DNA of 21,643 bases from Purshia tridentata (lineage: Eukaryota; Streptophyta; Magnoliopsida; Rosales; Rosaceae). Positions within the stretch are counted from its first letter, which is position 1. Every line of letters starts with the position of its first letter. Where the stretch lies: contig QANT01007929.1 in NCBI GenBank assembly GCA_003254885.1, positions 1 to 21,643 on the forward strand. The letters are read 5' to 3'. The notes under the pieces are model-generated. The model saw only the letters and a program-made list of their open reading frames with translations. It did no database searches and had not been told where the DNA came from. The position numbers were made by a program, and so were the translations under genes. This document shows positions 8,814-18,478 of this stretch, one piece after another.

Positions 8814-9646
8814 GGAAACCCTCTTAGTTACGAAAACATCATGATCTGAAAGCCAAGTTTTTACATCATCTTTGAAGTACCTAACCTGCCAAGCAGCTTA
8901 ACACCTACATATTCTTCAAAATCATACCCTGGGGTGGGTTTGATTCGTTTGAATGAGTGAGGCCGTGAGGGAGAATGAGTGAGAGAGAGAGAGGGAATGA
9001 TTGAAGGGAGTGTTGCTTGATAAAAATTATATTTCTAATCTTATAATAATAAATATCTTAACAAAAAAGAAGAAGTTTATACATTAAACAAATTCATATT
9101 TTAATAAACAATAATAATAAATTCATAGCTAAAACAAAAATTTTTAGATATTAAAAAAATCATATATTAAAATAAAAGTTTTTGAAGATTTAGAAGGGGC
9201 GAAAAATATGGTGAGTGGGACAATATGAATGGGGAGCACTACTCATTTTTTTAACACTCAATTTAGTTGTTATGACACTTGGCGTCCAGGCACTACATTG
9301 ACTTGGTATCTAGGCATACTTCATTCAAAAGTCAGCAATGAGTTGTTCCTTATTGCATCAAGTCAAAACCGAAAGCAAACTAGCTAATCATCTTATAGTA
9401 TATAACCAGGAAAGCGATTAATATGTTTTAAAAATGTGATTTTTTTAACAACGTAGACCTACTACCCAGTTTAACTCGCTATTTTTTATAGTTTGCTGAA
9501 ATTTAATATTTATATAGCTTTGAATTCAAATGGTTCCCATCTTTGGTTTCCTCTGTTCTATTCTATCCATGAACCTTTACCTTTTTTAACTTTACTGTAG
9601 AAAATAAAATTAGTGTCTTTCTTAGCACGGAATTGAAGATTATATA
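8814..9646. other. Intergenic DNA and presumed promoter region of the receptor-like gene
   Basis: There is no coding sequence. A GA-rich patch lies around 8959-9000 and AT-rich DNA to about 9180. Two TATA-like sites precede the receptor-like gene: 'ttatatag' near 9512 and 'tatataat' at 9641-9648. Use of the first would give a leader of about 150 bp containing two short upstream ORFs. Use of the second would give a very short leader. Confidence 0.35.
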
Positions 9647-9690
9647 ATGAAATCTGATATTGGTTCATGGCTTACAGAGACTTGAGTTGA
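9647..9690 (+). promoter_or_regulatory. Two short upstream ORFs before the receptor-like CDS
   Basis: uORF1 is 9647-9685 (12 codons plus TGA). uORF2 is 9667-9690 (7 codons plus TGA), and its stop shares its A with the main ATG (TGATG at 9688-9692). Both lie in frames different from the main ORF. If they are in the mRNA leader they could limit translation or allow reinitiation. Whether they are transcribed depends on which TATA-like site is used. Confidence 0.35.
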
Positions 9691-12600
9691 TGGAAACAGT
9701 TGCAATGCTTCGAATAGTATTACTGCTTCTCTTGTTCATAATAGCAGAGTTTACTTGCAACAGTGATGCCCAGTTGAAAGCCTGCCTAGCTACGGAAAGA
9801 GAAGCTCTTCTTGACTTCAAGAATGGTCTTGAAGATCCTGAAAACCGGCTTTCATCATGGAAAGGAAGCAACTGCTGTCAATGGTGGGGGATAGCCTGTA
9901 ATAATACAACTGGAGCTGTTATTGCAGTTGATCTCCATAACCCACATCCGCTGTATGCTTTCGACCATTCTGATTCTTCTGCCAGGTACGGATTTTGGAA
10001 CCTTAGCGGTGAAATTAGACCTTCACTGCAAACACTCAAGTCCTTGAAACATTTAGACTTGAGCTTCAATACATTCAATGGCATTTCAGTTCCTGAATTC
10101 TTTGGATCCTTGAAGAATTTGCAGTATCTAAACCTGTCCAATGCTGAGTTTAGTGGTTTAATTCCTCCAAATTTAGGAAACCTCTCAAGCTTGCAGTATC
10201 TTGATGTCACGTCCGACTTCATTTTTAAATTAGCTGTTGATAGCCTTGAATGGGTATCTGGTCTTGTCTCTTTGGAATATCTCAATATGAATAGTGGTGA
10301 CCTTTCAATGGTAGGATCAGACTGGATTGAGAAACTTAATAAACTCTCCTCCTTAACTGAGTTGCATCTGTCTGCTTGTGGCTTATCTGGTTTTAATCCC
10401 CCTCTCACTGTATTCAATTTTACTTCACTTGCTGTAATAGAACTTGATGGTAACAGCTTCAATTCAGAGATCCCAAATTGGCTTGTCAATATCAGCAGTC
10501 TTGTAACCGTCAGCATAAGCAATTGTGGTTTGTATGGAAGGATTCCACTTGGTTTCGGTGAACTGCCAAGTTTGAAGGTTTTAGATCTTTCTCGGAATGA
10601 AAATCTTACAGCAAGTTGCTCTCAGCTTTTCAGAGGAAGATGGAAAAAGTTGGAAGTTCTTAAACTAGCTTCCAATAAATTACATGGTAAGCTTCCTGTT
10701 TCCATTGGCAACATAACAGCTCTCACTTATTTTGATCTGTTTGTCAATAATGTCGAAGGTGGGATTCCGAGCTCCATAGGTAGACTTTGCAACCTCAACT
10801 TTTTCCGCCTATCAGGTAATAACCTAACAGGAACTTTACCTGAAGCTTTGATAACAGGCAACTGCGTTTCTAGGAGTCCACTGCCAAGACTGCAGTACTT
10901 GGATTTGGCAATCAATCATTTGGTTGGCAAAATACCAGAATGGTTGGGTCAACTTGAGAATCTTGTTGAACTAAGTCTGTTTGGTAATTCACTCTATGGT
11001 CCCATCCCTGCTTCATTAGGGTCATTATCAAATATTTCTAACCTGAGTCTTGGGCATAATAATCTCAATGGGAGTCTTCCAGATAGTTTAGGAAAACTTT
11101 CTAAACTGTCTGTTCTTGATGTTTCTTCCAATCATTTGACAGGTTTAGTAACAGAAACACATTTTTTGGAGCTCAGTAAGTTGAAAATCTTACATCTGTC
11201 TTTCAACTCTTTAATATTAAACGTCAGCTCAAATTGGATCCCCCCATTTCAAGTCCGGAATTTCGATCTAGGCTCATGCCATTTGGGTCCTTCATTTCCT
11301 GCTTGGTTAAAATCACAAAAGGAGGTCCAGTTTCTTGATTTCTCAAATGCTAGCATTTCAGGTTCCATTCCCAACTGGTTTTGGGAAATTTCATCTAACC
11401 TCTCATTGTTAAATATTTCATTTAATCAATTAGGAGGTCTGCTCCCAAATCCATTGTATGTTGCTCCCTATGCAGACATTGATTTCAGCTCTAATTACTT
11501 TGAAGGACCAATTCCTCTTCCAATCGTTGATGTTGAGTTACTAGATTTATCCAAAAATCTATTTTCAGGTCCTATCCCAGAGAACATAGGTGAAACCATA
11601 CCAAGCTTGATCTTCCTCTCTCTTTCAGGAAACCAACTAATAGGAGAAATCCCTGCTTCTATAGGCAATATGCTGTATCTTGGAGCCATAGATCTTTCAA
11701 ACAACAAATTACATGGAAGCATTCCACCAAGCATAGGGAACTGTTCTTTTCTAAAGGCTCTAGACCTTAGTAAGAACAATCTATCTGGGAATATTCCTAG
11801 CTCCTTAGGTCAGCTGAAGATGCTTCAAACGCTGCACCTAAGTGACAACAAACTCTCTGGAGAGCTCCCACAAGCTTTGCAGAATATGTCAAGTTTGGAA
11901 ACACTGGATCTCGGAAACAACAATCTTACAGGAAGTATTCCACCATGGATTGGGACAGGTTTTGAGAATCTGCAAATCTTCAGGTTGAGGTCAAATGCGT
12001 TTTCTGGAGAAATTCCAACCTTGCTATCAAATTTAAGTTCATTGCATGTGCTGGACCTTGCAGAAAATGGGTTTAATGGGAGTATTGCAGCTAGTTTTGG
12101 AGATTTCAAAGCTATGGCCCAAGTGCAAAACATAAACCACTATCAATTCTATGGGATGTACAGGGGCATTTATTATGAAGAAAGCTTGGTTGTGAACTTA
12201 AAAGGCTCACCTCAATTATACACCAAGACTCTCTCCCTTGTAATCAGCATAGACCTCTCTGGAAATAATTTGAGTGGAGATATCCCTGAAGAAATAACTA
12301 AATTGTCAGGTTTGATTGTTCTGGATTTATCCCGAAACAATATACGCGGTCACATTCTGGAAAGCATTTCAAAGTTGCAACAGTTGCAATCACTTGATCT
12401 TTCTAGTAATATGCTCTCAGGTCCTATTCCTCAAAGTTTGTCTTCACTATCATTTTTGGGGTATCTGAATTTGTCAAACAATGACTTCTCTGGTGTGATC
12501 CCATATACTTCTCACATGACAACTTTTGATGCATCCTCTTTTGCTGGAAATCCAGGCCTTTGCGGTCCTCCTCTTGTTGTAAGTTGTCCAGGTGATGATC

Positions 12601-12845
12601 CAGACAAGGGAAGGACTTTGCCGGATGATTACGGCGGTGACAATAGCTTCATTGATAAGTGGTTTTATTTGAGTGTTGGATTGGGATTTGCAGCAGGTAT
12701 TCTGGTTCCTTTCTTCATTTTAACTATCAGAAAATCTTGGTGTGATGCCTATTTTCATTTCTTGGACTATGTTTTAGAGAGAATACCACGCTTGAGAAAC
12801 AGAAGAGCAGTACATCACAGGATAAGGCATCGCCACCTGCACTAA
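9690..12845 (+). CDS. LRR receptor-like protein, EIX2-type
   Basis: The product has 1051 residues. The start is the first in-frame ATG; an in-frame TGA lies upstream at 9648. A hydrophobic signal peptide covers about residues 6-22. The LRRNT region has 'ALLDFKNGLEDP' and the paired-cysteine pattern (Cys32, Cys62-Cys63, Cys70). Roughly 28-30 plant-type extracellular LRRs (LxxLxLSxNxLSGxIP) follow. A non-LRR island sits at about 800-850 ('YYEESLVVNLKGSPQLY'), then four terminal LRRs, a cysteine cap ('GLCGPPLVVSC'), an acidic spacer, a transmembrane helix at about 991-1013 with GxxxG (GFAAG), and a short basic tail. There is no kinase domain. Members such as tomato EIX2 sense apoplastic ligands and signal through SOBIR1-type co-receptors; the GxxxG helix and acidic spacer fit that. 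NxS/T sites are abundant. The frame is intact and intronless, as usual in the class. The ligand cannot be told from sequence. Confidence 0.93.
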   Translation: METVAMLRIVLLLLLFIIAEFTCNSDAQLKACLATEREALLDFKNGLEDPENRLSSWKGSNCCQWWGIACNNTTGAVIAVDLHNPHPLYAFDHSDSSARYGFWNLSGEIRPSLQTLKSLKHLDLSFNTFNGISVPEFFGSLKNLQYLNLSNAEFSGLIPPNLGNLSSLQYLDVTSDFIFKLAVDSLEWVSGLVSLEYLNMNSGDLSMVGSDWIEKLNKLSSLTELHLSACGLSGFNPPLTVFNFTSLAVIELDGNSFNSEIPNWLVNISSLVTVSISNCGLYGRIPLGFGELPSLKVLDLSRNENLTASCSQLFRGRWKKLEVLKLASNKLHGKLPVSIGNITALTYFDLFVNNVEGGIPSSIGRLCNLNFFRLSGNNLTGTLPEALITGNCVSRSPLPRLQYLDLAINHLVGKIPEWLGQLENLVELSLFGNSLYGPIPASLGSLSNISNLSLGHNNLNGSLPDSLGKLSKLSVLDVSSNHLTGLVTETHFLELSKLKILHLSFNSLILNVSSNWIPPFQVRNFDLGSCHLGPSFPAWLKSQKEVQFLDFSNASISGSIPNWFWEISSNLSLLNISFNQLGGLLPNPLYVAPYADIDFSSNYFEGPIPLPIVDVELLDLSKNLFSGPIPENIGETIPSLIFLSLSGNQLIGEIPASIGNMLYLGAIDLSNNKLHGSIPPSIGNCSFLKALDLSKNNLSGNIPSSLGQLKMLQTLHLSDNKLSGELPQALQNMSSLETLDLGNNNLTGSIPPWIGTGFENLQIFRLRSNAFSGEIPTLLSNLSSLHVLDLAENGFNGSIAASFGDFKAMAQVQNINHYQFYGMYRGIYYEESLVVNLKGSPQLYTKTLSLVISIDLSGNNLSGDIPEEITKLSGLIVLDLSRNNIRGHILESISKLQQLQSLDLSSNMLSGPIPQSLSSLSFLGYLNLSNNDFSGVIPYTSHMTTFDASSFAGNPGLCGPPLVVSCPGDDPDKGRTLPDDYGGDNSFIDKWFYLSVGLGFAAGILVPFFILTIRKSWCDAYFHFLDYVLERIPRLRNRRAVHHRIRHRHLH

Positions 12846-13556
12846 ACTTTGTTTATTTGCTAGTCTTATGCGCTATTTATAATTTAACTTTCAGTAACCT
12901 TATCTTGTTTGACAATGTACCCTAAAAAATGAAATATGTTTTTGTACGGAATCATGCCTGTACTTGAACGTGTATGAGGTATCCATTGCTCACCCAAACT
13001 CGAGTTCTCTTGAAGGTTTTATCTTAAGATTTCTCAAAAGATAATGAAGTATAATGAAGTATCGTAGTTTTCACTTTTATTTATAATTATTCTGAAACTT
13101 CATAAATGATAGGTGTGTAAAGAAATGATAATGATAAACTTAATCTATCATAAATGATAAATGATAAACTTGTAAAGAAACACTGAAGTGATGTATATGC
13201 TTTACAGGAAGATTGCACAATATATAGAATTGCAAGCAAATTCTTGGCATTTGACTAATCTGGGGCTTTCTGCATATAAATTAAAGCCTAAGACGATTCC
13301 AAATAGAAAAGCTTCAATCATTTCCTACTAAACTAGACTGATCTCCGCAGGATGAGGAGTTCCAGTCGATGGATTGGCAAGCCACTGGACCTGACCCACT
13401 AATCATCAACTCATCTGGCACAACGCTAAAGTATAAGAATGTCTGAACAAGAGGAATACTATTTTCATCATTATCTCTTTGGAGTCTAGGAGGAAACAAA
13501 CTTCAATTACCAGTATTTGACCAAATTGTGCAATAAACAAGTACCATAGTTTAACT
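12846..13556. other. Convergent intergenic spacer
   Basis: This is the shared 3' space between the receptor-like gene (+) and the reductase gene (-). Short repeats of 'aaatgataaatgataaact' type occur around 13105-13165. No open frame with a motif is seen, and no canonical AATAAA signal was noted right after the receptor-like stop. Confidence 0.5.
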
Positions 13557-16388
13557 TCAAACATTGAGGAAGCCCCTCTCCTTCAGGCTTTCAACAGTAT
13601 CCCAAAGACTTACTTCCAAAGGAAGGAAACTAATTCCTAAACCTTTTGCTTTCTCCATGGATACTTTATAGTTCGGGTCAGGGGGATAGTCATCCTCACA
13701 TCTGCCAACAGTGCCGAAAAGGGGGAAAAAAAAAAAAACCTTAAAAATTGAAGATAAGTTGATGATCACATCAGAATCTTTCGACAAAGTAATCATAACT
13801 AATGGCTTTGGCACCAATTTGTGGCCTTTTGCAATTGATAACTTACCTTTCAGGAATGCACAAAGTGGGATAGAGTTGTTGTAACATCTTCAGAACCTCA
13901 GAAATGTGTGTAACATGTCCAGCTAAACAATATCTTCCACTAGCTGAACGAACTTCAAATGCTTGAATATGAGCAGATGCAACATCTCTAACATCAATGA
14001 ATCTGTAATTTGACCTCGGCATTGCTTCACCTGCACAAAAAGGAAACATAACACAATCAACTGCCTGCATCACCGTTTGAAACACAATGGGGTTGAAGAG
14101 GTGGAAGAGCAAAACGGATATATCATAAAGATTGCAGCATTTATCTTAAGGAAATGCTTTGAGACACCTAAGTTTCTAGAAGGCCTGCATCTATATATGT
14201 CATGCTAGTTGCCTCAACTAAATGAACTCTGACTTTCCATCATTCTCTGCCCTATCATATGCAAGATATAAAAAAAGGTAGCTTCTGAAGTATACCAGTT
14301 ATGAGATTCTGAATCACCTCCACAGTGAGATTAAGAGTTGGCTGTAACAGTGGACCAATCACAAACCCTGGATTAATTGCGACCAAGTCAATCCCATTTC
14401 CCTTAGAAAATTTCCAAGCAGCCTCCTCAGCTAAAGTTTTTGAAAGCCTGTACCATTCCTGGACCCAAAAAAAGAAAAGAAAAAGAGACTTCATAGTTCA
14501 TACTGAGTTTATATATCATACTAAACCAAGATATACTGCTTTGTCTTATGTTGAGCATACATCCTGTCAGATGAAATATTTCACAGACTTCACGTAATAT
14601 ACACATAACATGCATCCGACTAATGTTGTTAATTGAAAAACAATTGATATTTCCTTTCTATTTTTAACATCTGTTGACTTTTTATACCATTCCGTTGTTT
14701 CAGGGCAAAGGAACAACTGAGATAGCGTAGTCCTGTATTGCTCTTATAGTAAGAAAAAGAGAGGCATTAACTGATAGCAACCCTAAAAAAAAATAGTTTC
14801 TTGATGAAGAGCTAGCGAGTTTCTTGATGTTCCAAATAGTTCATCAGTTCCATACCAAAAACAAAAAAACAAAAAGTGCCCACAATGAGCTGCAAAAATA
14901 GAAGGAAACTACTAAGACATCTTGAACTCCAGAAGATGCACAACAACTACTTCTGTCGGATGTAAAGAAGAGTGGAAAATAAAAGCAAAGGAAAAATATT
15001 GCATATATTATTCATCTCTTACATAATTGGATCCAAACACCTGTTAACTTTAATTTGTTTCCAGTAGACATGGAAATATAACAAATTAACAATGAATTAA
15101 TTAAAGGTGAAACTTGGAAGAAGACAATAAGAATAGGAATGTGCATATGTATTATGTACCTTGTACTTCTCACAAACAAGTGGATCCGAATACCATGTTT
15201 CATCAACTACCACATCAGAGGTCAGAGTTTTTCCATTCATTACTACTGAAGCCAGAGAAGATGTTAGAACCACTCTTTTGACTGTAGGAAATTTTACGCA
15301 TGATTTTAGAACATTAAGTGTTCCCTTCACTGCAGGGTCCAATAATTCTGCCTGAGACATGGAAAGAGAAATCATTGCGGTTATTATATACATTTTGTTG
15401 TAGTATGTTGATTTTCTGAACAAATACACACATGCACAAAGTTTGGTTCCTTCAAGCTGATTTAAAATATTATCCATGAATAAAAACATAGGGATGATTC
15501 TCACATACACACTAAGGTCATCCACGTATGGTCCGGACGAGATTTTATACAGGAATCCTTTATGCCAATCCTATACAAGAATCTTTTCATGTGTTAAGAA
15601 TTCCCGTATAGGATTATGTCCGAACAAGCTTCCTATCTAGAATTGGCACAAAGGATTTCCGTATAAGATCCCGTCTATACTCACGTGTTGATGTGACAAT
15701 CCCCATAATACTTATAGTACATATGCCTATAAGGAATAGGCAATTAAAGAATGGTGAAAAATTTGACCGATGAAGTAAAGAGACAAACCTGTGGGTCCGT
15801 GACTGAAAGTACTACAGGGGATGCTGTATGAAAGACACCTTCACATCCATCAACTACAGGGTCAAAAGATCCTTCTTCTAACAAATTTGCTTTGAACAAA
15901 TGAAGCCTATCTTTTGCTCCATCAAGTGAGAGTAAGTGTTCTGTTTTCTTTGGATCATCTGTGGCATGCATATATACACAGAAGTAGTGAGATGAACTAA
16001 AAATACAACAAACACACATTGGATGAGACATATATGTGTACAGTTAATTTATAAAATGACTGGATTTCAAGAACCACACTTAATTTACACTACAGATCAT
16101 GATTTCAGAGTATGACTTTACAGTTGATCCTAAATTTTTCTTCTGGAAAACGAAAATATAAAAAATATAAGTTATAGCCTACAGAATTTGAAAATGAAAA
16201 TGATTGAAAGAACTGTTGGAGTTTGATAACAAAAAGAAAAAAAAAAAAAAAGAACTAAAACTAATACTAACTTGGGTCACGAACGGTAGCTTTGACAACA
16301 TAACCTCGTTGTAATAAGAGCTTCACCAACCATGATGCTATGAAACCCGAAGCTCCTGTTACACACACCACCTTCTTTGCTCCTCCGC

Positions 16389-16392
<4 letters not shown>
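13557..16392 (-). CDS. CCR-like NADPH reductase (phenylacetaldehyde reductase type), six exons
   Basis: Exons on the minus strand are 16392-16272, 15958-15789, 15351-15160, 14458-14296, 14030-13847 and 13701-13557. Every intron is GT-AG. The exons total 975 nt and join in frame to 324 residues, the usual family length. Exon 1 has the Rossmann NADP(H) motif '[14 protein letters not shown]' (residues 11-24) and 'ATVRDP'. Later come 'GVFHTASPV', '[10 protein letters not shown]' with the catalytic Ser region, and '[14 protein letters not shown]' with the YxxxK pair, then '[14 protein letters not shown]' and '[16 protein letters not shown]'. The signature NWYCYGK of true lignin cinnamoyl-CoA reductase is absent, so a phenylacetaldehyde or related aldehyde reductase is more likely. 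It is probably a cytosolic short-chain dehydrogenase (extended SDR). Substrate is inferred only. The ATG is directly preceded by a GA repeat that stays open in frame. Confidence 0.92.
15496..15705. repeat. Foldback (MITE-like) element in intron 2 of the reductase
   Basis: About 15523-15575 is inverted-repeated by about 15635-15687. The left arm has 'tttatacaggaatccttt' and 'atgccaatcctat'; the right arm reads on the other strand 'cttatacggaaatccttt' and 'gtgccaattctag'. Outer parts ('gattctcacat' and its partner 'atgtgacaatc') also pair and extend it to about 15496-15705. It encodes nothing. It sits clear of both splice sites, so it need not disturb splicing. Confidence 0.7.
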
Positions 16393-16442
<50 letters not shown>

Positions 16443-16517
16443 TTCTCTCTCTCTCTCTCTCTATATCTATATCTATCTCTATCTCTATATCTATCTCTAT
16501 CTCTATCTCTATCTCTA
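16391..16517. repeat. (CT)n / (ATCTCT)n microsatellite at the reductase start codon
   Basis: On the plus strand it is CT repeats followed by ATCTCT/TATCTC variants; on the coding strand it is GA-rich leader DNA ending exactly at the ATG. GA-rich leaders can bind BASIC PENTACYSTEINE (GAGA-binding) factors, which is general knowledge. No in-frame stop separates the repeat from the ATG. Confidence 0.9.
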
Positions 16518-16566
16518 TTTGCTCAGAGAGTTTGGCAGTTGGCAGCAAGAAGCAACTGCCACTTCG

Positions 16567-16577
16567 TGCTTATATCG
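16567..16577 (-). promoter_or_regulatory. TATA-like site of the reductase gene
   Basis: On the coding (minus) strand the text is 'cgatataagca', about 180 bp before the ATG. Initiation some 30 bp downstream would place the whole GA microsatellite in the 5' leader. This is a motif match only. Confidence 0.3.
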
Positions 16578-16998
16578 TGAGAACATGCACTAACATGTGA
16601 GCTGAAGCTTTGGTACGGTTTTCTGTATTCATTAGGGAATCTTTGTTACTTACACTTCCCAGTTATGTCTTAAACTCCACGTACCAACAAGGTTATTTGC
16701 GCTTTAATAAGGACAAACTACAAGCACAAAAGTGCAATATCACGCTAATTATAGAGACAAAAATGTAATGTACATGGTGCCATGTTAGAGTTCGGGAAAA
16801 AAAAAATTGTTCACAGAGTTGAGTTTTAACATAGCTGTAAATTAAACCAAAGATTGTAGATTTTGGAAGCCAAAAGTAGGGACCGGATATGAGTACAGTG
16901 GGCTCCCAACTAACAAGGACAAAGTTTAACATTCGTGTTATTGTTTGAAGAGTGAAGACTATTATAATTAAAGTAATTGGGCCTACTGGGATAATTAA
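16578..16998. other. Intergenic DNA upstream of the reductase
   Basis: No gene or strong repeat is seen. A short weak minus-strand frame at 16693-16932 has no motif. Confidence 0.5.
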
Positions 16999-17545
16999 GG
17001 TTTGGTTTGATATTGCAGTGAAGTAAAACAGCTGTGAAATAATGTCAGTTGAATATTTGATGAACTATGTTTTCAAAAGTTATGTGAGTACAAAAATTAG
17101 TATAAATGTGCTTGATAAATTGTTTGAAAAGCAGGTTTTTAGGCTCCGTTTAGAATTGTAATGAGACACTCAAAAACTGTTGTAAATGACAATTCTAAGT
17201 CATTCACAACAGTTTTGGTGTTTAGTAACAAATCCAAAAACTATAGTGAGTGACTATTTAAGGTCACTTACTACAAATATTTACTATAGTTAGGAACCTA
17301 ATTTTCACAAATGTAGTGACTTACTGCAGTTTTGAAATTTTTTCTTACCAATTATATCCTTACTGTAGTAATTATAAATAGCCACAGCAGTTTTGTATTA
17401 TAATTTACCAAACACGTTTATACTACACTACAATTTTGAAAACATAGTTTATCAAACGCTCAACTGACTTTATTTCACAACTATTTTGCTTCACAACTAT
17501 TTTACATCACAGCAGTTTTTTCCCACAACAATATCAAACTAAGCC
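16999..17545. mobile_element. MITE-like element A with TTAA flanks
   Basis: The left arm (about 16999-17135) matches the reverse complement of about 17395-17545 over about 130-150 bp. Shared text includes 'gtttgatattg', 'gtgaaataa', 'gtcagttga', 'aactatgttttcaaaa' and 'agtataaa'. The flanks are TTAA at 16995-16998 and TTAA at 17546-17549, which fits a 4-bp target duplication, although TTAA is its own complement and common in AT-rich DNA. No protein is encoded. Confidence 0.65.
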
Positions 17546-17687
17546 TTAATATTTGTGGTGAGTTACTTCAAATAGTAAGCCACTACCGTTTTTGGGTTTG
17601 TTAGCAAATACCAAAACTATTGTAAGTGACCTAAAATTGTCGCTCATAACAACTTTTAAGTGTTTTACTACAATTCCAAATGGGCCC
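17142..17687. mobile_element. MITE-like element B, interlocked with element A
   Basis: The left arm (about 17142-17287) matches the reverse complement of about 17550-17687. Examples are 'tttagaattgtaatgagaca' against 'tttggaattgtagtaaaaca', 'acagttttggtgtttagtaa' against 'atagttttggtatttgctaa', and the inner end 'ctacaaatatt' against 'ccacaaatatt'. The outer tips are near-palindromic (ggctccg, gggccc). The left arm lies inside element A and the right arm lies outside it. Confidence 0.65.
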
Positions 17688-18280
17688 TAAAGCCTTGGAA
17701 GCGAATGACTATAGCTGTCAATAATAGTGGCTAATCTAAAAATAATTTTTTATGGGTCAAGATTAAGAAGTTCTCTAATTTTATTTTATTTTTAGTAGGA
17801 AAAAGCTCTTAAATATTTGACTTATGTTTGCTCGGCTACAGTGATAAATTTTTTGTATAACTTTTCAGATTGTTCAAGTTCAATCTATTTGACTAATTAA
17901 ATTAGACTAGCTACAAATTTTGCCTCAATGTTTGTAGGTGTTTAATGTCATCATAGTTATAGAGGGTGAGTACTTAACTTTCTTTCAATTACAATCTAAC
18001 TATATGTTAACATTGTCAGTTACCGCCAGATTTCTCATGTGGCATGCAAAAAGAAATTTAGTTATGAGATATTATTTGGGACTGAAATAGTATGCCATAA
18101 AGTATGGAAAACTCTTTGGGTTATTTTTGATACATTTGAAAAATCTTCTGATTCAGTTAATGTATAAAAATGCTATTCACCTTTTCTAATTTATCTTCTT
18201 TACTGAGCTTCTCTTTTATTATTTTTATTTCACAATATAAATCTAATGATCGAAACTGTTTATTTTCTCCTTGCTTTATG
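17688..18280. other. Intergenic DNA upstream of the PPR gene
   Basis: AT-rich DNA without a supported frame, repeat or RNA gene. Confidence 0.5.
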
Positions 18281-18289
18281 TATAAATAG
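18281..18289 (+). promoter_or_regulatory. TATA box candidate of the PPR gene
   Basis: TATAAATAG is a consensus plant TATA box about 198 bp before the ATG at 18479. Initiation about 30 bp downstream would put the poly-T tract into the leader. Confidence 0.4.
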
Positions 18290-18342
18290 TTGGATAGCAT
18301 TCTCTAATCCCCAATGTATAATTACCTGTTCCTCATTTCTCC

Positions 18343-18382
18343 TTTTTTTTTTTTTTTTTTTTTNTTTTTTTTTTTTTTTTTT
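18343..18382. repeat. Poly-T tract containing the only ambiguous base
   Basis: A T run of about 40 bp with an N at 18364. The N and the homopolymer suggest its true length is not resolved in the assembly. Confidence 0.9.
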
Positions 18383-18478
18383 CCCTGATGTCGCTTGTCA
18401 AGCGTGCTGAACTCTGGGTTAAAGAGCTGGCTTAATGACTTCAGAAGATGAACTATATTTGCTCAAAGGCGCTCAACC

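Noticed and set aside
9660..9689. Upstream extension of the receptor-like ORF by 10 residues
   Set aside because: The codon at 9660 is TTG, not ATG. The first in-frame ATG is 9690 and it leads directly into a good signal peptide.
9878..12133. Several minus-strand ORFs (up to 214 codons) opposite the receptor-like gene
   Set aside because: They are antisense shadows of the repetitive LRR coding sequence, with no independent motif.
9690..12845. Receptor kinase (GSO1-like) identity
   Set aside because: Database names of this kind are common for such proteins, but the sequence ends about 38 residues after the transmembrane helix with no kinase domain.
13557..16392. Calling the reductase a true lignin cinnamoyl-CoA reductase
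   Set aside because: The NWYCYGK signature is replaced by EWYRLSK, which fits the phenylacetaldehyde reductase-like branch better.
16340..16600. Ser-Leu and Ile-Ser repeat ORFs on the plus strand
   Set aside because: Translations of the CT/ATCTCT microsatellite, antisense to reductase exon 1.
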